This document shows positions 47,641 to 57,469 of a stretch of DNA of 64,000 nt, in pieces (the first letter of the stretch is position 1; every line of letters starts with the position of its first letter). The position numbers and the translations under genes were made by a program. The notes under the pieces are model-generated. The model saw only the letters and a program-made list of their open reading frames with translations. It made no database searches and had not been told where the DNA came from. The DNA lies in the NCBI GenBank assembly GCA_025617375.2, contig JAMYGW020000007.1:620001-684000 (forward strand). The letters are read 5' to 3'. This DNA comes from Acarospora socialis (taxonomy: Eukaryota; Ascomycota; Lecanoromycetes; Acarosporales; Acarosporaceae).

Positions 47641-48060
47641 ATACTGTACCATACCCTATATATCATAATCTACAAGCCGACTAGAAAACACCAAGAGGAT
47701 CTAGCTACCTAAGGTAGGGTATACAATCATTCACGATTAACAATTAATATCTCGGTAGGTCCAAACCTACTCACTTACCGATCTCCACCCGTGTGCCATT
47801 ATGTGATGCAGTAGAGTATACAAGGTAAGTATGTATATGCTTTGCTGTGTGGTTGTAAGCACATGTCAATCGCGTGAAGTATGGCCCTGGGTTCCGGGTA
47901 AGGGGGGATGGGGTATGGTAGGGTTAGCACGAGAAGAAGGCCGTTCCACGATCGGCGTGGTTATTACCAGGTAAGCTTCCGCCAGGACAGGGCACGGCCG
48001 GAAGCACCAGAAAAATAATAATATTCATCAAACGGTTCCCATCAAACCACCAATCTTGAG

Positions 48061-48101
48061 CCTTTCGCCTTTCGCCTTTCGCCTTGCCTTTCGCCTTTCG
48101 G
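48061..48101. repeat. (CCTTTCG)n heptanucleotide repeat
   Basis: Five CCTTTCG/CCTTTCG-like units with one shortened copy in the middle. Confidence 0.8.
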
Positions 48102-48510
48102 GCCAGGGGAACAGGTCGAGGCGAAATAATTTAGATATCCCCATGTTACGCGGTACGCCACAGTTCCTCTTCGGGTTGCGCTCAGGCCTATGACTGCCTG
48201 GATACGGAGTGTGCTTCAGCCACGAAGTCGAGCTTGTTTGCAGAAAAGGGAATGTGTAGACGGAGACATGTCTCGGACCCGGACGAGATGAGGCAAAACT
48301 TACTACCGACCGATTGACTGACCTTTTCTTATAACTCAATACATGGTACAGGAGATGCCATGCCCGGCAGCCGACCGCCTCTCCCCCCCTTGAGGATGGT
48401 ACCTTGCCTTGGGTGGCATGCAACCCTTACCTCACCTCCGTCCCCCCATCCATCTGCACGCCTTCCCACGCGAGAAAGCAGAGGCGGAGAAGCACAAGCC
48501 AGGTGTCAAG

Positions 48511-48588
<78 letters not shown>
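48511..48588. repeat. (TCCTGC)13 hexanucleotide microsatellite
   Basis: Thirteen perfect TCCTGC units, the longest perfect array in the window. Its frames translate as Ala-Pro, Cys-Ser or poly-Leu, which produces several spurious open frames on both strands. Confidence 0.92.
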
Positions 48589-48589
<1 letters not shown>

Positions 48590-49241
48590 TATGCTCGTGC
48601 TCAAGGTTGCTTGCTGCTGTGTAACGACATATACCCTTATGCCATCTTGACAGTTCCCATTTTTCGATCTGGAAAAGTTGGCACGACAAATAGGAAGGCA
48701 AAACGAAAGCAACACTGCAGCACTCCCTCTCCCTCGCCAGCATGCCAACTCTCTCATCTGTAAGCCCCCATCCGAAAGGGTGTATTATATTCGACGCAGC
48801 CGCCGCTCTAAATCTGGGAGTGACTGACTGACCTTGACTCTGATGGGGTCCACTGATAATTGAAGCGGCTAAGGTACGAGTACTCCATCCATACCTACCT
48901 TACCTACAGCACGTCTACTCGACATTACATCGATATTTATTATTATTGTTTCGACTGACACTCATCATCTCCACGTGGCTTTCGGCGGCGCATCCAACCT
49001 ACCTAGGCAGGTAGTTGTAGTTATAGCTACTCGTAAGGTTCCGCCTTCCCTTACCTACCTTCAAGGTACTTTGCCTACTCTCTCCGCCTACCTGGGGATT
49101 CGCACGTCAACACTCCATTCTTTCTGTACTTTCGCGACAAGGTACTCGTACGTCTTTTTGTACTTCTTCACTAAGGTACGACGGGAGCACCGGATGTAAA
49201 CTGAAATAACTTTCAGGATCGATGCAACATTGCTGGACGGC

Positions 49242-49268
49242 AAGGTAAGGTAAGGTAAGGTAAGGTAA
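49242..49268. repeat. (AAGGT)n pentanucleotide microsatellite
   Basis: Five AAGGT units; the same word on the other strand as the TACCT arrays. Confidence 0.9.
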
Positions 49269-49327
49269 CTTAGCGAGCGTTGACCCCTGTCCCTGTTCAC
49301 CTTTGGGCGCTCTTCTCCTCCCTCCTT

Positions 49328-49328
49328 G

Positions 49329-49358
<30 letters not shown>
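49328..49358. repeat. (TC)n dinucleotide tract
   Basis: TC dinucleotides with a single G interruption. Confidence 0.85.
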
Positions 49359-49359
<1 letters not shown>

Positions 49360-49462
49360 TCGATGGAGTGGAAGCCCAACTTCAACTCAACCCAGTTACC
49401 AATCCAGAATCGAAAACGAAACCGGGGAAAACCTTCCTCGAGAAAGTCTGTGCATTCAATAG

Positions 49463-49490
49463 TCTCACCTCACCTCACCTCATCTCACCT
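49463..49490. repeat. (CTCAC)n pentanucleotide microsatellite
   Basis: CTCAC units with one changed copy. Confidence 0.8.
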
Positions 49491-49525
49491 GAATCCTTCC
49501 CTTCCCTTCCGCTGATTTCCTGATT

Positions 49526-49539
49526 CCCCCCCCCCCCCC
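49526..49539. repeat. C14 homopolymer
   Basis: Fourteen consecutive C on the plus strand. Confidence 0.85.
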
Positions 49540-51760
49540 AAAATCCCTCCAGATCCCTGTCTCTCATCAATCCCGTTCTCATCGCTTCTTCGTCTCCGTC
49601 TCCTGTCTCTACTTGATCCTGCCGTCATGATCATGGTGGGATGGATGAAAGAACAAAATTGATAATGTGATGTGATGTGACGCTTTTCTATCTACCAATG
49701 ACTGGGATACTCCTGCACGTCCCCGAGATGCGCTATCCCTCCTTCCGTTGAACGGACTTCTCGAAACGTGCTACGTACATGTACTCTATTCCTATTGAGG
49801 ACCGCCTCTGATCCAGTCGGGGTGGGTGTGCGTGTGTGAGTGTGTGTGTGAAGCGACCTCTGGTGTTTTCCGGCCTCTTGCAGTATTTAAATTGATGCTT
49901 CCTCCACCTCACCTGGAACGCATCCCCCGCCAGACTTGGATCCGTACGAAGTGATAAAGACTGGATCGTGGTCATAGCAGGATCCTCACCGCCACCAACG
50001 ACCCGATCGTCCGAAGTTGGACGCCCATAGCCAGCAAGCTTTCACCAAAGTCGAGGGGTGCTTCCATGCTTGAAGGGTCGTGTACGACGCTACGCTGTTC
50101 CGTGCCAGCGAAGGCGACGAACGTCTCCCGAGACATCTTGCGACCAGCCTTTCATCTACCTCAACGTGCGCAGCACCGATTGGAATTGACCGCAACCCGG
50201 TCAGCTGTCCCAAGGAGCCGCTGGAGGACAGCGCGAGTCCGGCCGCACCATCAGGAACGTCTTTGCTTTGGCCCTCGACCAGACCGTCGAAGGGGCTCAA
50301 CTAAGGTAGTTTGTCCGCTGGCCCACCCCCGACCAAGGCACGCACAACCTGGAGACCTAGGATAGACCGAAGGCCCAAGGATCATCATAGCGTCAACTCC
50401 AGCCACCAGGGTACACTACTTACCTCCTCATCAAACGGTCCGTTGTAGGCAGAGGAGAAATTAGGACGACCGTACCGCAGCGCTCCCGCCATCCACCTTA
50501 CCTGGGGTACCTTGGCCAGCAGTGATCTGGTTTGCTTGATCAAGACACGGCACCTTTCTCGATTCATCAGCACGAGGCGCACTTCACCAAAGCCTAGGTA
50601 CCTATTTTATTGCTCTCTACTCCGACTACCCACCTTACCTCGAAGCATTGCGGACCGACTCGAATCTGAAAGCACAGACCACCCATTACCACAGACCAGA
50701 GACTATACCTACCTGCCTAGCTCACCGAAGCCCGGGTTGAGATCACCTCACCGTCTCATCCACCGCTCACCTTATTGTTTAATTATTATATCTATTCACA
50801 CCATAATCTTTTATTTTTGCGTTGAGAAGATATTCTACTCATTATTGTTGAGGCGCTCCATCGTCGAATCTGACCTCAAACGCCAATCAATCTCAACCGC
50901 TCCCTCCTTTTAAGCTTCATATCTTACGCTATCCGTGCCTTTGGTTTGGCGCGGTCTTGACCGAAATCCCGGTTCTCGTCCAAACTCAAACCTCTTACTA
51001 CCATTTCGGAGGCTCCAAGCTTAAACGTTAATCGCCTTAGGGAGTGGCCCGGTTCTCCACTCGAAGACCAGAAAGGGCATCGGCGTCTCACGTACCGGGT
51101 AAAAAGATTATTACCTAAGCCAGTACCGTCCAAGCCAACCTCACTAAGAGACCTTACATCCCTCTGTTGCGTGACTTTGCCTTTTCCCCTCCAAGGAACC
51201 CACGAAAGTACCCGGTAGGTACTCTACCCCTCCTGTGCTTGTACCTGCACCTTGTTTGGAAACACCAAGGTGTAGATATCGGTGCAAAGTAGGGTACTGG
51301 AACAGGCCGTGGAAGACTGTCATCAGGACTCCGGGTTGAGGGAGTACCTGGCTCGGCTCAGCGGGAGGTGGATTTGTGCATCTCTAGACTCGACTTGGAT
51401 GGATTGGATATTCTGCCGGCGGATCTCTGGCTCGAATGGGTAGGTTGCTCCAAAGGACTCATTTTACCACGGAAATATCAGGATACACGTCACCTTACCA
51501 CAGGTACTTCACATCAACATTCTCCCGTTCTTCTGCCCTGTCCCGTGGGAGGCCCCAGTTGGGCTTAAGGTTGCAGAAGGCCATTCCAGGTACTTGTACC
51601 TTCCTCACCTGTCGTATCAATCAATACCTAGCCGCCTTCAGCCTTCGGGATTAGGAGCCGTCTTTTACCTGGTACCTAAGGTACACTTAACTTTTACCTT
51701 TTAAGGCCGCGTTTGCCTAACTTGTCGACAAACGGTTCGCTCCCCTTCCTTTTCCATTCT

Positions 51761-51780
51761 CACCGCACCGCACCGCACCG
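51761..51780. repeat. (CACCG)4 pentanucleotide microsatellite
   Basis: Four perfect CACCG units about 700 bp upstream of the vosA start codon. Confidence 0.9.
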
Positions 51781-52463
51781 CTCTTATGCAAGCTGTTTGA
51801 GAGAGCCCTGCCTTTCTGAGATATTACCTTATGTTCAAACTATTTCCGCTTTGCTGCAGGCCGCCTCTGGATTCGGAGATCATTACTCTGAGGTCTGGAT
51901 AAACAATCAGGACGTTAAGAGGTCGACGGAGTTGTTTCAACCTCTGCAGCTGGTATGCGAAACATTTACTGGCATCAGCCAAACCATCGACCAAAATTCT
52001 CCGATAGCAACTCTGGTACCCTACCGACCTAGTCACGTTTAGCGCACACTGGATTTGATCTGCACAGACTGTCAACCTATCGGATCTCTATTCTGTCTCT
52101 CCTTCTGTCAAGACCACCTACGCATACCATATATTTTATTGCTGCTTCAGTTCAGAACACGATCAGAGTCAACCTCACAGCTGAAGCGATCTTACCGTGC
52201 GACCATCAGTGGCAAAGCACGGACTGACTGCGGTCCTGGACCAGGTCCCAAAAGATACTGTCTACTGAGTGAGCGTGGTGGAAGACCAAGAAGGTCATCT
52301 TTACATAGCGAGTGGTCGAGGAATCAGGAACAGTCGAGCTTGATGAACGCACATACCTTTGTTGACGCGGCTCCTTCACGGGTGAAGCTGAGAAGGTGCG
52401 CTACAGACGAATTCGCCGAATGCCATCTCTTACCGTTCTGTCTAGGGCTTCGACTGACTGACC

Positions 52464-54297
52464 ATGTTGGCTATTAGCGAAGATTACCAGCTGAGCATCC
52501 GACAAGGTCCGGAAAGGGCTCGGGTGGCTGGTGTCAAGGAGAAAGGTATGCTCCTGACTGCGACACACTCATCGGACCCATTGTGACGTTGCGCCTCCGG
52601 GTCCTTGTAGATCGGAAACCAGTCGACCCTCCACCAATCATTCAGCTCAAAATCAAAGATGACTCGGATCCAGCGCAGTAAGTCTGGCTGTGCCGCGGAT
52701 CTTTGTCACTTTGCGCTGACGTGGGGAGTAGGAATTATCTCCAGAGCCCGTACTACTTCATGTGTTGCAACCTCTACGACGCCAATCAAGACCATCCGAC
52801 GCAGGTAGCGCCACAGACGGCACTCGCAGGAACTTTAGTCTCTTCTCTCCACAGACTGAAGGACGTCGACAACAGTGGTGGGTATTCTCTGCACAAGTGC
52901 TAGGTCTTCCGCTCATGTTCTGCTTTCAGATGGAGGCTTTTTCGTTTTTGGAGACCTTTCGGTGAAGGTAGAGGGCGAGTATCGTCTTCGGTTCAGCCTT
53001 TTCGAGATGCGCAAGTCTGTGATGTCTCCTGTCCTTCCCTTCGCGAGCTTGACTGATTGTTACAGAGCCGAGGTCTTCCACATCAAATCCATCATTTCAG
53101 ATCCCTTTACTGGTAAGCTCGAGACCACAAGAGTGGACAGGCCCACAGGGTTACTAAATGGTGCCAGTGTTCGCTGCAAAAAACTTCCCTGGCATGTCCG
53201 AGTCGACCTTCTTATCGCGATCCTTCGGTGACCAAGGCGTGCGACTTCGCATCAGAAAAGAACCCCGAACCCTAGTGTGAGTGACAAAAGGCGAGCTCAG
53301 AAGCAATGCTTACTGACTCGATAGTAGGAAGCGTCCAGCTCCATCAGGATTGCGACCCGAAACATATTCACACCCCTATGCACCCCGATATCCTACTGAC
53401 CCGAGAACGCCTACGGGTTTGATGGCACACGCACAGCATGGGACATATATGACTACTTCCGAGCGAGAACAGACGTCTACTTCGGGGGACCCTTCCACGA
53501 AGCGCTCGAGGACGTCTATGGACTTTGGCCCTAATGATCCTTATGCACGAGATCCCCGCTTCTGGGATCGACTTTATCCAGACCAACAGCCACCTTACAG
53601 CGCCTACCCGCCGCAGCAACAACCCCAGCCTATGTACGCCATCACTCAAGCTCAAGGTCCTCATTCCGCTCCGGCTGGCATGCCAGCATATTCCTTCCGA
53701 CAGCCCAACCTCGAATCTTCCGCAACATCATCTCCCTACACTTCTCCCGGTTCGCAGCTTACGGGCAGAATATCGTCGAGTACAGTGCCTTCCCACCAGC
53801 AAGAAACACGCTATCCTCAATACTCGTACCATCCAAGCCAACAGGGTCCACCCACTCATATGACCATGTCACATCAAACTGAACCGGTGCATCCAATGCA
53901 CCAGCAACAATCACAGGCATACCAATCCAATTACCCATCAGCGCCCCCATTACAACACTCAAACCCCTTGCCAGTACTCGCCACTGGCCCTTCTCGGACG
54001 GCGCACGGCCAGTCAGCATACCAATCCTACCCCACTCCAGCCATCTCACCGGGCGGAGTCATGGCACCCCCTCAATTTGGCCATGACCAAGGCCAACCGT
54101 TCAATCTCCTTCCGCCCTTGCAAACATCAATGTCTCTAAATCAGCCCAGCTTCGCCGTGACAGGTTCAAGCTCCTATCCGGCACTGGCCGCTTCAGGACA
54201 GGCGCCACAAACGCACGTGGGCAAACGGTATGGACCAGTTCCAGGGCCCCCAACTAGTTTCGATACTGCAGCACAGCGACAGAACCAGCCAGGCTGA
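52464..54297 (+). CDS. vosA: velvet-family regulator, VosA type
   Basis: Seven exons: 52464..52545, 52611..52677, 52732..52877, 52930..53014, 53066..53112, 53168..53276 and 53328..54297, all GT-AG and in frame, give 501 aa. The velvet domain fills about residues 7-185: [73 protein letters not shown] and [30 protein letters not shown] are unmistakable. Velvet proteins bind DNA with an NF-kB-like fold and couple spore development, trehalose storage and secondary metabolism. The domain near the N terminus plus a long Gln/Pro/Ser/Tyr-rich tail, and the absence of the VelB-type insertion, point to VosA; VelC is the main alternative. A possible nuclear signal (STKRSR) lies in the tail. An in-frame TGA at 52455-52457 bounds the chosen start, though an upstream exon is possible. 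The gene has over 9 kb of non-coding sequence upstream. Confidence 0.9.
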
Positions 54298-55414
54298 CAG
54301 ACTCTCACGAGAATGCACGTTGATGAGGTTTCTCACATCCAAAATTTCGTGCTTTGAGCGTTTTCTCAGTCTCACTTCGTTTCTTCTGTCCATATGTACG
54401 CCAGATGATGTATCCATAGATAGAGCACCCCCGGTGGCGTTATCGGGCATACTTGGCTCTTTCGGATACGATCACATTTCATACCCAGCATACGTAGGGT
54501 CAGGGCAGATAAAAGCGGGCCGGCCTTGGTTCAGCGGCCGATGAGGTGGACGATTTTATAACGTATATCACGCATTACCGTGTGATCTCTCATACAAGAC
54601 GTTGGAATCCGATACACCTTCCTATATACGTGATCCGTATTCGACCCTTCACTTTACGTCCATAAGCACGTCCACAAGCTATCTATACGCATTGCTCAGC
54701 CTTGGCAACAGTGTATCAGTCCCTCGGCCAAAACCTATAGAACCAAGCCGTTCCATTTATCCAACATGACGGGTGGCACCTTGTGCTCAGTCAACAGTTC
54801 TGAGGAACCTCACGCCTGGAGTCTGATAGATGCTAGCTTATCGTCTAATAGCAATCCGAGGTGAAGTCTAACTTGACGGACGGTGATTCTGACTGAAAAG
54901 GTCGAGATATTTGTATACTTAAGCTGGATTAGGGCAACACTTGGTGGTTATTATTACCCGAGGTACTCCCTCGTACTCTACCTAGGACTGGACTCATCAT
55001 GTTCTGCAGGTGGAGGTGAAGATGTCCTCTCCTTTGCGTAGATACCCTTATAGTTAAAATTATTGTGTATGGATGGTTCGCTTGTTGTGCCGTGGCTCGT
55101 GATTCGATAACGGATAAGATTAGCGCTGGTGTGGGCGCTTCTGCACGATCTTGCATGTGCCTGACATCCCCCTCATCCAATCAACAACAATCATTGACTC
55201 GACGAGCACATCCTATAAGCTCTTCAACCACCATGCTGTCTTTCCCCACTAATGTACAGCTATATACGGGCAGCCGCCCGCATGATTGATGCTGTGAAGA
55301 AACACTCTGTTCCTCGCCTCGACACAGGTATTTCGAGGTTTCGAGTTCATTGCATTATCAGTCATCGCATCCGCAGCGTCTCTTGAGGAGATGTTGCGAC
55401 ATTGCTAAGGTATC
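54298..55414. other. intergenic, no supportable gene
   Basis: About 1.1 kb between vosA and the membrane-protein gene. No repeat or gene recognised. Confidence 0.45.
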
Positions 55415-57007
55415 ATGAGAGCTACAACGGCAGGATCGTTGGCCTTACCACTCTACCTCGCTCTTCTCTCCGCTTCAGGAGCGACGAGTGCCAGCATTTG
55501 GCACGTCAGCATCGACAACGGTCCTGCGCCCTCACCCGAAGACGGTCCTCCGCTGTCGGCAACTGCTTCCCGCGACAAATCTTTGCTTCCCGTCCAGATC
55601 GGCAGCATCTTTGGAGCATACTTCCTCAGCGTCCTCATCGTCGGTATTGCGATCCTCTTGATCGGACATCGATTGCGTCGTGCTGCGCAGGCGTCACCAC
55701 GAACCTTGGACATGGAAATGGTCAAGCCCCATGGACCAGCGAATGGATACGACCCTTCACCCGTGTCGCCTAGGGCGACGCGGCCCTTCGAGACGAGCCC
55801 CATCAGCGTCGCAGACAGTAAGCTTACCTGGCCGAGTCCGGACAAAGCCAGGAGTACTTTCAGCTGGCCGAGTCCCGCCAAAGGACAAAAGCACGCTTCC
55901 AAACAGGGCAGTGTCGTGACGTTCGACGAGAGCGTCATCGAAGATGATAAAGCCAAAGGCCAGCGGGAAATGGAACGTCTCTACGCAGCGGTGATGGAAC
56001 AAGACGCTAAGTCATCAACCGTAGTATACGATGCCAACCACGAGAGGGTACTGGACAATCCTCCAGAGCTCCAGCATCTGCGGCAGCCCCTGTCGCCCCC
56101 TCGACAGGAACGCATCTCGTCATCTCAAGCTGCCTCGATGACCACCTCCCCACCCCGAGGCTTTCCCTCGAGGGCTTCCAAACCCTCCCCCATCTCAACC
56201 AGCGGTCTATCATCCAACAGCCGCGCCTCCTCCCGCACCTCCTTCGGCAGCTTCAGCAAGAAGCGCGGCATCCGCGGTCTGCCCATCTCCCCACCCATGG
56301 GCTCCCCCGACCTCGCGCACTACGGCACCAGCGCCTACGGCGACGAGGAACCGCTCAGCCCACGCTACTACGACCCGGGCCCGCCACCGCCCACCCCGGG
56401 ACAGACGCAGCGACTCAACACTAGCACCGACACCACCCAAGAACCGACCTCCCCGCGCCGCACTTTCTCCCACCAGCCTCCCCCACCACAACCCCAACAC
56501 CCACTAACCTCCACCTCCCTCCAAGACGCCGCCACCAAGCACGCCCAAGCCGAATCCCAAGGGCCCCAGCGCCTCTACACCCGCCGCCAACCCGCCCCGC
56601 TCGCCCTCCCGCTCCGCACTCAAGCCGCGCTCGGCCCGACTCCCACATCCACCAGCACCACGCCCACCACCAACCCCCCGCTCTCCTCCACCCTGCACTC
56701 GCACCTCCCCTTCCGCAGCCTCACCGCCTCGTCCTCGGAGCGCGACCGCCCCCGCTCGACCATCAAAGCCACGGTCCTCGACCGTCCCTCGCACCTGACG
56801 GCCCACTCGCATCCGCTGCGCTCCGCCGGCGTCCCCGCCACGCCGTATAGTCCGTACATGCCCTTCACGCCGCTGACGCCAATCACGCCGAGGCTCGTGA
56901 CGCGCGAGGAGAGGAAGAGGAGGGAGAAGGGCGAGGGCAGGAGGGTGTTGAGTGCGGAGGATCGCGTGTTGGAGGAGGGGGAGATTTGGGGGGATGGGTA
57001 TTGTTGA
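55415..57007 (+). CDS. signal-peptide, single-TM protein with WPSP motifs, unknown function
   Basis: Single exon, 530 aa. A cleavable signal is likely (residues 1-26, LALPLYLALLSASGATSA), then a short outer segment of about 38 residues and one membrane helix near 64-85 (SIFGAYFLSVLIVGIAILLIG) followed by HRLRR. The long inner tail has a duplicated motif, LTWPSPDKARSTF / FSWPSPAKGQK, and a conserved-looking block FDESVIEDDKAKGQREMERLYAAVMEQD; the remainder is Pro/Ser/Thr-rich and disordered. I do not recognise a named domain, but the layout and the WPSP-K block look like a conserved ascomycete protein. It could be a surface or ER-membrane adaptor. The second half is extremely C-rich in coding sequence. 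Confidence 0.75.
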   Translation: MRATTAGSLALPLYLALLSASGATSASIWHVSIDNGPAPSPEDGPPLSATASRDKSLLPVQIGSIFGAYFLSVLIVGIAILLIGHRLRRAAQASPRTLDMEMVKPHGPANGYDPSPVSPRATRPFETSPISVADSKLTWPSPDKARSTFSWPSPAKGQKHASKQGSVVTFDESVIEDDKAKGQREMERLYAAVMEQDAKSSTVVYDANHERVLDNPPELQHLRQPLSPPRQERISSSQAASMTTSPPRGFPSRASKPSPISTSGLSSNSRASSRTSFGSFSKKRGIRGLPISPPMGSPDLAHYGTSAYGDEEPLSPRYYDPGPPPPTPGQTQRLNTSTDTTQEPTSPRRTFSHQPPPPQPQHPLTSTSLQDAATKHAQAESQGPQRLYTRRQPAPLALPLRTQAALGPTPTSTSTTPTTNPPLSSTLHSHLPFRSLTASSSERDRPRSTIKATVLDRPSHLTAHSHPLRSAGVPATPYSPYMPFTPLTPITPRLVTREERKRREKGEGRRVLSAEDRVLEEGEIWGDGYC

Positions 57008-57469
57008 TTTTGCCTGAAAGGGAGGAGGGTTGAGATGAGGGTGTGTTGCGACAGCAGGGTAGAGAGAGAGAGAGAGAGAGAGGAGAGAGGGTTAAGGGTG
57101 GGGCTGGCGTTCGTTGCGTGTGTTTGGGGGTTGGGAATGATGTAGTTCATCACGGTGTCCTTCATACGTACACCGCACGTCTGGGTGCGGAATAGGGACT
57201 GGCAGACCTCCGCGTCCATGCCCGGCATTCACCTATCATAGGCCCCGTTTCAGATTGATCTTTAAAGAGCGTTTTGTACAGAAAAACAGAGCACAAGAAG
57301 TCGAGCACCCCAGAACTCCTTCATTAACAGTCCCCAAACGCCAATACGAATGCCCCAACGCCAGGGGGGATGCCGTACTCATTCACAACTCAATCCACCA
57401 TCCTCTCTATCCTCTCGCGCACTCTATGCAAATTAATTAGCCCCTCCCTCACTGCCCGGCGCTGCCCAC
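57008..57469. other. intergenic between convergent genes, with an (AG)n tract
   Basis: About 460 bp with the 3' ends of the membrane-protein gene and STU2. An uninterrupted AG dinucleotide run lies near 57060-57081. Confidence 0.5.

Larger units (their letters stand above)
43128..52463. other. 9.3-kb region with no supportable gene, rich in short tandem repeats
   Basis: Between the MYST gene and vosA no frame combines length, motif and splice signals. The longest (43387-44295 minus, 302 codons) is low-complexity Ser/Pro/His and includes translated GTAG repeats. The stretch holds many microsatellites, mostly of 5-nt period, and a recurring GGTA(A/G)G / TACCTT(A)CC word. From about 50,300 the plus strand becomes pyrimidine-rich, as in long fungal 5' leaders, so part may be vosA leader or promoter. 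Non-coding RNAs are possible but cannot be shown. Confidence 0.6.

Noticed and set aside
48360-48763. Open frames with poly-Ala-Pro, poly-Leu and Cys-Ser on both strands
   Set aside because: They are produced by the TCCTGC array, which is open in all frames.
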